Positions 55,762 to 64,000 of a stretch of 64,000 bases of DNA are shown in pieces; the first letter of the stretch is position 1; every line of letters begins with the position of its first letter. Under the pieces are notes generated by a model. That model had not been told where the DNA came from and did not search any database. It worked only from the letters and a program-made list of their open reading frames with translations. Origin of the DNA: Proteobacteria bacterium ST_bin11. GTDB taxonomy: Bacteria; Pseudomonadota; Gammaproteobacteria; Methylococcales; Methylomonadaceae. The position numbers were made by a program, and so were the translations under genes. The stretch is from NCBI GenBank assembly GCA_002083615.1, contig MSXO01000002.1, positions 124,001 through 188,000 of the forward strand. Reading direction: 5' to 3'.

Positions 55762-57006
55762 CTAGCGTCTGGGGTTGAACTTAATCAACTTGATTGCGTT
55801 TTCATCACGCTTAATTATTTCAAGAATGTGACCATGTAACTTCACGCTGGTGCCAGGCTCGGGAATAGTTTCCATATATTCTATGACCAAGCCATTCAAT
55901 GTTTTTGGGCCTTCTGTGGGCAAGTCCCAGTGCGTGATGCGATTAAGTTCGCGGATAGTGACCCCGGCATCCACCAGATAGCTGCCGTCTTTCTGCATTT
56001 TTATATCGGGTTCTTCCGAGACTAGTTCACCGACTATTTCCTGTAATAAGTCGTCTAGCGTGACTAATCCCTGCACGTCGCCATATTCGTCTACTACTAA
56101 GCCAATACGCAATTTCTCGGCCTTAAAGATTTGCATTTGTTTATGAATCGAGGTACTGGCCGGGATGAAAAAAGGTTTGGCTAGGCTATTGGTTATATTG
56201 TGTTTGTCAAAATCCGGATCACTAATTTGTGACAAAATTGTTCTCAAATGTAGAAAGCCTATTACCCGATCAATGTTCTTTTTGTATACCGGCAGTCGAG
56301 TATGTGGGCTGTTTTGCAGTTGCTTGATAATGTCCTCAACCGATTCTTCAAGATCAATACCAACAATCTCATTTCGATGCGTCATGATGTCGGTCACGCT
56401 AGCGGATTCGAGGTCTAAAATACTCAATAGCATGTTTTGGTAACGCGCCGGCAAATGATTGGCTTCCGATACTATGCTTTTTAACTCGTCTTTATTCAGT
56501 GACTCGATGCTTGTGTTGCTCGCGTTTTTTATGCCGAAGGGCCATAGCAAAAGGCTCGATAGGGCGTTAATCAGCCAGACTAAGGGATAAAAAATTTTTA
56601 AAAGTGGGATGTAAATCCAGGATGATACCAATGCAAGCAACTCGGGCTTCAGAGCGCCTAAAGTTTTTGGGGTCACTTCGGAAAACACAAGCATGCCGAA
56701 GGTGAGCACGCCAATAGCCGGGGCTATCGCATCGTCCCCACTGAGGCGGATGGCAATTAAGGTTGTTAGAGATGCTGCCAGGATGTTGACAAAATTATTG
56801 CCCAGCAGAATGAGGCCAATCAACCGCTCTGGTCTTTTCAGGAGTTGATGGGCTTTTATGGCGCCCTTATGATTTTTTTTTACCAAATGCTGCAACCGAT
56901 AACGGTTGAGAGTCATCAAGGCAGTTTCAGAGCCGGAAAAAAAAGCCGATATGATTAGAAGGGCGGCCAGTATACCAAACAGTATACTCAAGGATATGTC
57001 GTTCAA
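55762..57006 (-). CDS. CNNM/CorB-family transporter (DUF21-CBS-CorC_HlyC)
   Basis: A 414-residue membrane protein linked in the family to Mg2+/Co2+ handling. The DUF21 membrane domain (1-190) has FFSGSETALMTLNRYRLQHLVKK and VTPKTLGALKPE. Two CBS motifs follow (DIMTHRNEIVGIDLEESVEDIIKQLQNSPHTRLPVYK; ...LRIGLVVDEYGDVQGLVTLDDLLQEIVGELV). A CorC_HlyC domain closes the protein (GSYLVDAGVTIRELNRI..LNGLVIEYMETIPEPG). It is convergent with the CorA-like gene. Confidence 0.93.
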   Translation of the reverse strand: MNDISLSILFGILAALLIISAFFSGSETALMTLNRYRLQHLVKKNHKGAIKAHQLLKRPERLIGLILLGNNFVNILAASLTTLIAIRLSGDDAIAPAIGVLTFGMLVFSEVTPKTLGALKPELLALVSSWIYIPLLKIFYPLVWLINALSSLLLWPFGIKNASNTSIESLNKDELKSIVSEANHLPARYQNMLLSILDLESASVTDIMTHRNEIVGIDLEESVEDIIKQLQNSPHTRLPVYKKNIDRVIGFLHLRTILSQISDPDFDKHNITNSLAKPFFIPASTSIHKQMQIFKAEKLRIGLVVDEYGDVQGLVTLDDLLQEIVGELVSEEPDIKMQKDGSYLVDAGVTIRELNRITHWDLPTEGPKTLNGLVIEYMETIPEPGTSVKLHGHILEIIKRDENAIKLIKFNPRR

Positions 57007-57234
57007 GGCAACAGGGCTCTTGGCTATTAAACATAGAGCTAGTTTCTATGTTGTGGAAAATTTGTCAAGCTGCAAAATTGGTTTGCTTATTAGCCGATCG
57101 ATGTAAACAACATGAACTAAACTATGCAATAGCTTGAAATGAGGCCATTTTGACAATAACCGGATTCGATGCTTAACTTAAAAACAGCAACACCCTTCCG
57201 CCTTAAAATAACGTAGTTTGCAGAGATTATACGC

Positions 57235-58650
57235 ATGGCTTTGCCAGAAATTTTGCTCATTGATGACAACACTACCCGCAGTCAGCAAGTGGAAGGAATT
57301 CTCCGGTTTTTGGAATACCGGGTGGAGACGGTTGCTAGTAGTGATTTTGAAGCAGTACTCCGTGAAGAAGATAGTTTCGGTGCCGTATTTGTCGGTAGTG
57401 GTGGAGAAAAACAAGCCAGCATGATCAAAATGGTCACCGACAGCGTCGGCGATATTCCAGTGGTTCTGCTGGTTGATGCGGGAGGGGCCCAAGTCGTAAG
57501 CGCCATCCAACAAATGGTAAACAAAACCTTGGAGTGGCCGACTATTTACCCACTGTTGATTCAATTACTGGACAACTTGCCGCAGCCCGTCCGCTCAACT
57601 AAAAAGTCTTTGCCTGACAAAGGCTTAGCCGGTAAAAGCCGCGCTATACAAAAAACCCGTGCCCAGATCGATCAAGTCGCCAAATCGGATGCCACAGTGC
57701 TTATATTAGGAGAATCGGGCACCGGGAAAGAAGTGGTAGCGCAAGCGCTACATCGCGCGTCCTCACGCAGAGATAGGCCGTTTGTTCCGGTCAATTGCGG
57801 TGCCATTCCCGGTGAACTGCTGGAAAGTGAATTATTCGGTCATGAAAAGGGCGCATTTACTGGCGCGTTGACTTCGCGGCAAGGTCGGTTTGAAATGGCA
57901 GAAGGCGGAACGCTGTTTTTAGATGAAATTGGTGATATGCCGATGCCCATGCAAGTTAAGTTGTTGAGGGTATTACAGGAGCGTACCTTCGAGCGCGTCG
58001 GTAGCAATAAAACCATTCATTGCGACGTACGGATTATTGCCGCGACGCACCGCCAGTTGGAGCAGGAAATCGCTGAAAAGCGCTTTCGCGAGGATTTGTT
58101 CTACCGTCTGAATGTGTTTCCAATCGATGTGCCAGCCTTGCGGGATAGAGCCGAAGACATTCCTTATTTAATTAATGATTTGGTAGCACGCATGGAAGCC
58201 GCTAATAGGGGAACGGTCAGTTTATTGCCCCGAGCTATCGCCACCTTGATGCAACACAACTGGCCCGGTAACGTTCGCGAGCTGTCCAATTTGATCGAGC
58301 GCTTGGCTATCATTAGTCCGGATGCTAGTGTCGATGTCGGCGATTTGCCGGAAAAATTCCAGGCTTATGAAGTACCGGAAGGAATACAGATTTCAATGCC
58401 TGAAAAAGATATTCACAGCGTGAGCCCAGCCGAACGGGAAACCTTGGCTATGCCCTCTCCTGGTGCGGTCGCAGCAGTGCATTTACCGGAACATGGTATC
58501 GATCTTAAGGAATATCTAACCGATCTTGAGAACGAACTAATCCGTCAAGCGCTGGAGGAATGCAATGGTGTGGTGGCCCATGCCGCTAAGCTGCTGAATA
58601 TGCGCAGAACCACGCTAGTGGAGAAATTGCGCAAATCCGATGTGGCCTAA
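57235..58650 (+). CDS. fleQ: FleQ/FlrA-like sigma-54 enhancer-binding regulator
   Basis: A 471-residue activator. The N-terminal FleQ receiver-like domain (1-115; EILLIDDNTTR) has no phosphoacceptor Asp where receivers have one (FGAVFVGSGGE). The AAA+ domain carries Walker A GESGTGKE (159-166), the sigma-54 contact GAFTGA (206-211), Walker B GGTLFLDEIGD (224-234) and the arginine finger region FREDLFYRLNVFPI. A Fis-type helix-turn-helix ends the protein (AAKLLNMRRTTLVEKLRK). Two c-di-GMP contact motifs of Pseudomonas FleQ look changed: LFRS is replaced by LPDK-type sequence, and KEVVAR by KEVVAQ (Q170). A TTGACA lies at 57150 upstream. Confidence 0.88.
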   Translation: MALPEILLIDDNTTRSQQVEGILRFLEYRVETVASSDFEAVLREEDSFGAVFVGSGGEKQASMIKMVTDSVGDIPVVLLVDAGGAQVVSAIQQMVNKTLEWPTIYPLLIQLLDNLPQPVRSTKKSLPDKGLAGKSRAIQKTRAQIDQVAKSDATVLILGESGTGKEVVAQALHRASSRRDRPFVPVNCGAIPGELLESELFGHEKGAFTGALTSRQGRFEMAEGGTLFLDEIGDMPMPMQVKLLRVLQERTFERVGSNKTIHCDVRIIAATHRQLEQEIAEKRFREDLFYRLNVFPIDVPALRDRAEDIPYLINDLVARMEAANRGTVSLLPRAIATLMQHNWPGNVRELSNLIERLAIISPDASVDVGDLPEKFQAYEVPEGIQISMPEKDIHSVSPAERETLAMPSPGAVAAVHLPEHGIDLKEYLTDLENELIRQALEECNGVVAHAAKLLNMRRTTLVEKLRKSDVA

Positions 58651-58684
58651 CAGGGCCTTTTCTCAACGCTTTATTAATATCCCC

Positions 58685-59905
58685 ATGAATAAAACCGATG
58701 CTGAGACGTGGTCCGCCGATCTCATAGCGGAAATTGTCACCAATGTTCCTGGTATCCGCAATTTGCGCCACGATATACATGCCCATCCGGAGCTGTGTTT
58801 TCAGGAGGTTCGCACCGCAGAGTTGGTTTCGGCAAAATTAATCGGGTGGGGGATTCCGATTCATCGCGGTTTGGGTAAAACCGGCGTAGTGGGGATTATC
58901 AAGGCAGGTGATTCCCCTAGCGCTATCGGCTTACGCGCCGATATGGACGCCTTGCCGATGCACGAACAAAACAACTTTGCGCATGCTTCTCGGCATCCCG
59001 GCAAAATGCACGGCTGTGGGCATGATGGTCACACCGCCATGCTGTTGGCGGCAGCGGAATATCTGGCAACCCATAGGCATTTTGACGGTACGGTATATTT
59101 GATATTCCAGCCGGCGGAAGAGGGCGGTGGTGGCGCCGATGAGATGATTAAAGACGGTCTGTTTGAATTATTTCCAATGCAGGCAGTTTACGGCATGCAC
59201 AATTGGCCGGAGTTGCCGGCAGGGCAATTTGCAGTCAGCCCAGGTCCAGTCATGGCCTCTTTGAATACTTTCACCATCTTGATTCGCGGCAAAGGCTGTC
59301 ATGCGGCATTGCCTCATTTGGGGTTAGACCCTGTGCCGGTGGCTGCGCAAATGATTCTGGCCTTTCAAACTATCTTGACTCGCAACGTCAATCCCTTGGA
59401 TAGCGGTTTGATTTCGGTGACCATGGTGGACGCTGGGGAAGCGACCAATATTATTGCCGATACCTGCGAATTGGCAGGCACTGTGCGGACATTCTCCGAT
59501 CAGCTCTTGGATTTGATCGAAAGCCGGATGCGGGAGGTAGCTCGGCATATTTGTCTGGCACATGGGCTGGAATGTGATTTTGAATTCAGCCGCCGCTATC
59601 CGCCGACGATTAATGATTGTCAGGCCGTTGCCGCGTCTCGTAAAGTAATGACAGCTATCGTCGGCGAATCTCAGGTATTCGAGCAAAAACCCACCATGGG
59701 TGCGGAAGATTTTGCGTTTATGCTGCAAAAATTACCCGGTAGTTACTGTTTCATCGGCAACGGCTCCGGGGAGCATCGTAGCGAAGGTCATGGCGCAGGG
59801 CCTTGTACGCTGCATAACACCAGCTACGACTTTAATGATGATGTTTTACCTTTGGGAGCGACGTATTGGGTGAGATTGGTGGAAGCTTGTCTGCCAGTAG
59901 AGTAA
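58685..59905 (+). CDS. M20-family amidohydrolase (hippurate hydrolase/IAA-amino acid hydrolase-like)
   Basis: A 406-residue zinc amidohydrolase of the M20D group, which cleaves N-acyl amino acids. Motifs are RHDIHAHPELCFQE, ALRADMDALPM-type sequence (LRADMDALPMHEQN), GKMHGCGHDGHTAMLL with the metal-binding Cys and His, QPAEEGGGGADEMI and GAEDFAFMLQKLPGSYCFIGNG. I chose ATG 58685; ATG 58640 would overlap fleQ by 11 bp and lacks the family pattern. The natural substrate is unknown. A hairpin terminator follows. Confidence 0.9.
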   Translation: MNKTDAETWSADLIAEIVTNVPGIRNLRHDIHAHPELCFQEVRTAELVSAKLIGWGIPIHRGLGKTGVVGIIKAGDSPSAIGLRADMDALPMHEQNNFAHASRHPGKMHGCGHDGHTAMLLAAAEYLATHRHFDGTVYLIFQPAEEGGGGADEMIKDGLFELFPMQAVYGMHNWPELPAGQFAVSPGPVMASLNTFTILIRGKGCHAALPHLGLDPVPVAAQMILAFQTILTRNVNPLDSGLISVTMVDAGEATNIIADTCELAGTVRTFSDQLLDLIESRMREVARHICLAHGLECDFEFSRRYPPTINDCQAVAASRKVMTAIVGESQVFEQKPTMGAEDFAFMLQKLPGSYCFIGNGSGEHRSEGHGAGPCTLHNTSYDFNDDVLPLGATYWVRLVEACLPVE

Positions 59906-59926
59906 TTTCTGCTTTTTGCTTGGATC

Positions 59927-59961
59927 AAAATGCCATGTTTGTGACAAATGTGGCATTTTTT
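59927..59961 (+). terminator. Rho-independent terminator after M20 amidohydrolase
   Basis: The outer stem is AAAATGCCA / TGGCATTTT with an inner palindrome TTTGT-G-ACAAA; the right arm runs into a T-stretch. It starts 22 bp after the stop codon. Confidence 0.75.
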
Positions 59962-60217
59962 GCGACAAGACTGGCATGCCCTCACACAATTTAAATACAC
60001 AGCTAACGGGAAGCAGCGGCTTCGTTGTTGGCGGTGGTCGTATTCCTGCCGGAAAAGTGAAAGTCTGGATTCTCCAATTCTTAGGGCTGACGGGTTTTTC
60101 GCGGGCTAGAAGGATTTTTGGTGTGTATTGACAATATTGTGCAGGGTAAAGCCTGAATAAGTTGGCCTGGATCATGCTAGTTTGTAAATGGGTTTAACCA
60201 GCAAAAAGGCTAATGTT
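59962..60217. other. Short intergenic stretch before small hypothetical gene
   Basis: No convincing gene. Frames exist on both strands but have no family resemblance and no ribosome site. A TTGACA at 60126-60131 could be a -35 for the following small gene, but no good -10 is seen. Confidence 0.35.
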
Positions 60218-60430
60218 ATGGAAACGTCAAGCAATGAAATCAAAGAACTCACTACTACACGTACCCTGTTCGTTGAAACGCTAAGTCAGCAATTTATAGC
60301 GCTGACCGGTTGTGGAGTTTATGTCTATCTCAACCCAGTGGATGTTAACGGTCTATTCAACCAATTCTTGAGCGACACCCTGTCGATTAATACCTTCGCG
60401 AGACAGTGCGTCAAAAATGTCTTGGAATAG
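60218..60430 (+). CDS. Hypothetical small protein (70 aa)
   Basis: A 70-residue mixed polar protein (ETSSNEIKELTTTRTLFVETLSQQF, CGVYVYLNPVDVNGLFNQF). AAAGG is placed nine bases before ATG 60218; an in-frame ATG at 60188 is also possible. It has no membrane segment and no recognised family. It stands alone between a terminated plus-strand gene and the minus-strand mgtC. Confidence 0.5.
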   Translation: METSSNEIKELTTTRTLFVETLSQQFIALTGCGVYVYLNPVDVNGLFNQFLSDTLSINTFARQCVKNVLE

Positions 60431-60522
60431 CCCCGCTATTTGAAATTAGAAAATTGGCTTCGGAAGTAGGGGAACTAATTGATCTACTGCTTTCGGGGTT
60501 TCGCCGCAAAGCACTTTAAAGC

Positions 60523-61269
60523 CTAATTGCGCGCAAAGGCTACTTGGTAGCCCGTGATAAAATCGCAGTGTTCCAGGCTTTCAGCTATAGCGGGTATCGA
60601 TATTTTATAATTGCCGGCGGCAATGAAAACTAGATGCCATTCTTCCTGTTTATTGGCGCTGATGACGGTAATCGAGCCTTCGGCTAGGCGATAACCTAAG
60701 GCTTTTGCCAAGTCTTCTATCTCGGTCTGACTCGATCTATATCCCGTTTTAAAGTGTAAAATTACCGCCACGGCGTGCCTTGAAGGTAGCGCCGCTTCGA
60801 GTTGTCCGCCCCAGATCATTGTTGCCGATGCAATTAAGGCCAACACAATGGCCGCAAAATAAAACCCGGCGCCGCATAAAATGCCGATGGCTGAAGACGC
60901 CCAAATTGATGCGGCGGTGGTCAGGCCGCTGATGTTCAGGCCTTCTTTCATGATCACGCCGGCCCCCAAGAAACCGATGCCAGTGACGATACCTTGAATG
61001 ACCCGGGTAGGGTCTGCCGTCGCGGTCAGTGGCAATAAACCACCAAACCAGAACTGCGGATAGCCGACGATAACCGTCACTGCAGCAGAGGCCATACATA
61101 CCAGTCCATAGGTGCGCATGCCGGCGGCGCGACCATGATATGAGCGCTCGTAGCCAACCACCATTCCTAAAAATAGTGCGCCGATAATGTTCATCAGTAT
61201 CAACGCGCTGGCTTCCAATTGGGCAACCGACCAGTACGAAATCAGACTTTCCGGCGAGATTGGATTCAT
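60523..61269 (-). CDS. mgtC: MgtC/SapB-family membrane protein
   Basis: A 248-residue protein with four to five membrane helices and the MgtC signature: GALFLGMVVGYERSYHGRAAGMRTYGLVCMASA, then RVIQGIVTGIGFLGAGVIMKEGLNISGLTTAASIWASSAIGILCGAG. The C-terminal soluble part is ACT-like. MgtC proteins help growth in low Mg2+ and modulate the F-ATPase in Salmonella. It lies near two other genes linked to Mg2+ transport. Confidence 0.9.
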   Translation of the reverse strand: MNPISPESLISYWSVAQLEASALILMNIIGALFLGMVVGYERSYHGRAAGMRTYGLVCMASAAVTVIVGYPQFWFGGLLPLTATADPTRVIQGIVTGIGFLGAGVIMKEGLNISGLTTAASIWASSAIGILCGAGFYFAAIVLALIASATMIWGGQLEAALPSRHAVAVILHFKTGYRSSQTEIEDLAKALGYRLAEGSITVISANKQEEWHLVFIAAGNYKISIPAIAESLEHCDFITGYQVAFARN

Positions 61270-61317
61270 GCTTTACCGTCCGTCTGGTGTGAGGGTATAA
61301 AAGTTATGGGCTTGGTT

Positions 61318-63588
61318 CTACTGCACCGTTTCCACGTCAATGTCGATTTCAATGGGCTTTTGATAGTAGATGCCTGATAGTTTTCGTTTGAATTCGTCAG
61401 TAACAACTTGCGCATCTTGGCGGCTTTTCATCACCCTCGGCGTGAGTAGTACAACCAGTTCGGTTTTACCCTTGTTACGCGTTGTACCACCGAAAAGCGG
61501 CCCGATTATTGGTATTTCGTGTAACAGGGGCACGCCGTCGCGTAAATAGTCGTTGTTTTCCCTAATCAAACCGCCCAGTACGATGGTTTCACCGCTTTGT
61601 ACCGCAACGCTACTTTCGATTTCGCGTTTTTGAATAGTCGGCGAGTCAATAGTGTCGCTGGTCGTGGTTTTGATAGCCTGATTGACACTTTGCAATATTT
61701 CCATCAGAACCAGTCCACCGGCATTGACTCGGGGTCTGACCGATAAATTAACACCGGTATCGATCATTTGTATCGAGCTGGTTTGCACGATACCGTTATT
61801 AGTATTATTACTGCTTAAATTGCTAGAAACCGATGAACGTATCGGCACGGAATCCCCAACTTTGATCGTGGCTTCTTGATTGTTCAACACCATTAAGGAG
61901 GGTGAGGAGATCACATTTACGTTGTTGTTTCTAGCGCTGGCATTTAAAACTGCTTGAATGTCTTTGGAACCGCTGGAAAACGCATAGGAAAAGCCGCCTG
62001 TCGAAAACGCTTTGGCAGCTTCCTTCGTTAAGTCAAGAACATCCAGGCCCTGAGAGCCACCAGCATTTATTTGATTGGTGCCTGCGTTATTGTGGCTGAA
62101 ATACCATTGCAGTCCGTATTTCAAATCGTCGTTCAGGGTGACTTCCACGATCGTCGCATCTATCATTACTTGTAAGGGCAGTACATCCAACTGTTTTAAT
62201 ACCCGTTCGATCACGGCATACTCCTGAGCGGTTGCGACAACAATCAAGGCGTTATTGCCTTCATCCGCGATGATTTTCACATTTGGCATATCGTTGTTAT
62301 TGCTGCCGCCTGAACTACCGCTTAGACTGCCGCCTAGCGCACCGCTGCCGCTGGTGTTTTTGTCTTTGTTTCTATCGCTAAGGGTTCTATCGCTCATTCC
62401 ATCCTGCTGCCGATTAGCGCCGCCAGCACTGCTATTCGATGAACTGTCGGATTTTTTATTGGTGGCCGACAGCGATTTGCGGCCTGAGGCGATTGAGGCC
62501 TTACTGGATTTTCCCCCGCCACCGCTACCGAAAATATTGCTCAAGGTATCGGCTAAATCCGTAGCGCTGACATGTTGCGCCCGATAAACGTTAACGCCGC
62601 CCGCTGCTGCGGTGTTGATCCGGTCCAACCGAAATACCCAGCTTTCAATATCCTTTAAATAACTGGCTTGATGGGTCACGGCCAATACCGCATTAAGCCT
62701 TTCTATCTCGATAAACCGAAAAAAGCTGGCTTCGTCATCCTTGGATTTTTTAGTGTTGAAGATTTGCTCCAGTTCTTCGATGATCTTCCCGGCGCTGACG
62801 TTAGCTGGAGTAAACAACGCAAACGAACGGCCTTTCAATATATCGACATCAAAGGTATTGACTACATCCAGAGCCCTAGAAATTTCCCCGCCGGAACCCG
62901 CGATTAATATCAGATTTCGATTCGGATCGACGTGCAGCAACGACTTTTCAGGCAGCAGTGGCTTCAATATTTCAGCGAGTTCGGAAGCGGCAACATTTTT
63001 TACCGGAATCACCCTCACTTGATAACCGTTGGGCATTTTGGCGCCGGATAGGGAGCTAAGCGAACTGCTGTATAAGGCTTCGTTGGACGGCTTGATTAAA
63101 TACATACCGCCTTGCTCGGTCAATGCGGCATTATTTAGGCCTAAGAGCATATCCAGCGTGGGGATCAGCTCATCTTTGGTCAACGGTTTGGAGGTTTGCA
63201 GTGTTACCTTGCCAACTACTTGCGGACTAATGGTGTAATTCCGACCGAGAATGTCGCTGAGGATGACTTTTGCTACTTCGCCCAAATCGGCGTCATCGAA
63301 ATTCAAACTATACTCGCCCTTGCCGCTGCTCTTGCCGCTACTTTTCGGGCTGGCTTGCGGGGAAATGCTGGCTTCCCCGCTAGGGAATAACTCCACTTTG
63401 GTTGTTCTATTCTCAGCATTTTTGTTGGCATCGTTAGCCAACTCGGGAATCAACAATGTGTCCTCTTGAACGGGTTTGTTATCAGTAAGGGCCAGTTTTT
63501 CATGCAATTGCGGGCCGATAAATTCACAGCCGGTCATGGACAGCGCCAACGCCAACATAGTGGAAATGTTGATTTTTTTAGTTGTCAT
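61318..63588 (-). CDS. gspD: Type II secretion system secretin GspD
   Basis: Outer membrane secretin channel of the type II secretion system, 756 residues from ATG 63588 (TTKKINISTMLALALSMTGC). The lipobox suggests a lipidated secretin. N0-N3 domains span about 95-470 (YSLNFDDADLGEVAKVILSDILGRNYTI; VIPVKNVAASELAEILKPLLP), with a Ser/Gly/Asn-rich low-complexity insert of about 70 residues. The secretin core follows (VMIDATIVEVTLNDDLKYGLQW; SVAVQSGETIVLGGLIRE; PIIGPLFGGTTRNKGKTELVVLLTPRVM). The start overlaps the end of the upstream gene. Confidence 0.95.
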   Translation of the reverse strand: MTTKKINISTMLALALSMTGCEFIGPQLHEKLALTDNKPVQEDTLLIPELANDANKNAENRTTKVELFPSGEASISPQASPKSSGKSSGKGEYSLNFDDADLGEVAKVILSDILGRNYTISPQVVGKVTLQTSKPLTKDELIPTLDMLLGLNNAALTEQGGMYLIKPSNEALYSSSLSSLSGAKMPNGYQVRVIPVKNVAASELAEILKPLLPEKSLLHVDPNRNLILIAGSGGEISRALDVVNTFDVDILKGRSFALFTPANVSAGKIIEELEQIFNTKKSKDDEASFFRFIEIERLNAVLAVTHQASYLKDIESWVFRLDRINTAAAGGVNVYRAQHVSATDLADTLSNIFGSGGGGKSSKASIASGRKSLSATNKKSDSSSNSSAGGANRQQDGMSDRTLSDRNKDKNTSGSGALGGSLSGSSGGSNNNDMPNVKIIADEGNNALIVVATAQEYAVIERVLKQLDVLPLQVMIDATIVEVTLNDDLKYGLQWYFSHNNAGTNQINAGGSQGLDVLDLTKEAAKAFSTGGFSYAFSSGSKDIQAVLNASARNNNVNVISSPSLMVLNNQEATIKVGDSVPIRSSVSSNLSSNNTNNGIVQTSSIQMIDTGVNLSVRPRVNAGGLVLMEILQSVNQAIKTTTSDTIDSPTIQKREIESSVAVQSGETIVLGGLIRENNDYLRDGVPLLHEIPIIGPLFGGTTRNKGKTELVVLLTPRVMKSRQDAQVVTDEFKRKLSGIYYQKPIEIDIDVETVQ

Positions 63589-64000
63589 TGATGTTCTCGG
63601 GATTTTCATTAGGTACTGGTTCTATAGGTTTAGCAACAGTGTTGGGTTGCGGCGGTCTGGACGTTGCGGGCGGCTTGCCCGGCACGGGTGGCTTGATTTG
63701 CGCACGCGGCTTTCTCAATATGACCGATTTTTCCTGACCGGCTTGCTGAAGCAGCACATGATCGGCCTGTATTTGTTTGAGCAGCCAGCCGGAAATGCTT
63801 TGTTCTTCGGTAATTTTTGAAAACTTTTTAGCTTCGTTGCGTTTTCTAAACAAAGCCGTTGGTTTGTCACCCTTATCGTAAACCCCGATTAACTCCCAAT
63901 CGTCGATTTGTCCTGAATCTTGGCTTTGCAAGCTCTCGCTGGGACTGGTGTCGGCGAGCGGCTTTCTGCCTTCGACAAATAGCGGTCTATCGACGATATC
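63578..64000 (-). CDS. Type II secretion GspC/GspN-like protein, partial
   Basis: The frame is open to the window edge, with at least 140 codons. The visible part reads RPLFVEGRKPLADTSPS, then DDWELIGVYDKGDKPTALFRKRNEAKKF, ISGWLLKQIQADHVLLQQAGQEKSVILRKPR, and a Pro-rich tail. RPLFxxxRxP followed by a small beta domain with WELxGV is the pattern of GspC homology regions and XpsN-like proteins, which link the inner membrane platform to the secretin. The stop overlaps gspD by 11 bp. GspC versus GspN cannot be decided without the N-terminus. Confidence 0.65.
   Translation of the reverse strand, partial: DIVDRPLFVEGRKPLADTSPSESLQSQDSGQIDDWELIGVYDKGDKPTALFRKRNEAKKFSKITEEQSISGWLLKQIQADHVLLQQAGQEKSVILRKPRAQIKPPVPGKPPATSRPPQPNTVAKPIEPVPNENPENINDN

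Noticed and set aside
59846..60175. Minus-strand frame of about 109 codons overlapping the M20 gene end
   Set aside because: It runs through the hairpin terminator and the M20 coding region, with no similarity or start signal.

Overview
The window looks like the chromosome of a gammaproteobacterium of the methanotroph type (Methylomonas/Methylococcales-like). This is inferred from the gene families: a MoxY/LapD-type sensor kinase pair, an exosortase A/EpsI gene beside a large exopolysaccharide locus, a FleQ-type enhancer-binding protein, a type II secretin, and E. coli-like orders such as dapA-bamC-purL. No methane-oxidation gene is present, so the assignment is an inference.

Layout. 1-1.2 kb: the 3' end of a LysR regulator, an orphan CopG-type antitoxin, and a degenerate second copy of the LysR 3' end. 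1.2-9.3 kb (minus strand): a type IC restriction-modification operon, hsdM-hsdS-prrC-rhuM-hsdR, carrying a PrrC tRNA anticodon nuclease with its catalytic residues intact. Its hsdR is cut by one in-frame amber codon at codon 81. hsdS has three 12-bp repeats in the spacer segment that sets recognition spacing in EcoR124-type enzymes. 9.6-14.6 kb: two divergent, translationally coupled pairs (PfkB kinase + RLAN/RimK-like ATP-grasp ligase; M14-type DUF2817 peptidase + GNAT/C39-peptidase fusion), followed by a 52-residue membrane peptide. This looks like a peptide or amide modification system of unknown substrate.

14.7-28.6 kb is housekeeping: alaC-hom-thrC, recJ, a GT39 glycosyltransferase with a PAP2 phosphatase, a YaiI-family protein, then dapA-bamC-purL. 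28.8-33.6 kb is signalling: a histidine kinase/response regulator pair, an HDOD protein, and a chemoreceptor with a c-type haem motif. 33.6-34.95 kb has no intact gene and holds decayed fragments of at least three transposases.

34.95-50.6 kb (minus strand, AT-rich in its middle) is a surface polysaccharide locus: seven glycosyltransferases, an AsnB-type amidotransferase, a GH99/WbsX-like protein, a methyltransferase coupled to a Wzt-like ATPase, its Wzm permease, a TPR protein and a deacetylase-like membrane protein. On the plus strand next to it are xrtA/epsI and manC, which supplies GDP-mannose precursor. 54-61 kb holds three genes linked to Mg2+ (a CorA with an MgtE-N-like extension, a CorB/CNNM protein, MgtC) around fleQ and an M20 amidohydrolase. 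61.3-64 kb begins a type II secretion operon (gspD and a partial upstream GspC/N-like gene), cut by the window edge.

The strongest candidates for follow-up are the prr-type anticodon nuclease locus with a broken hsdR and the uncharacterised RLAN/M14/GNAT-C39 cluster.
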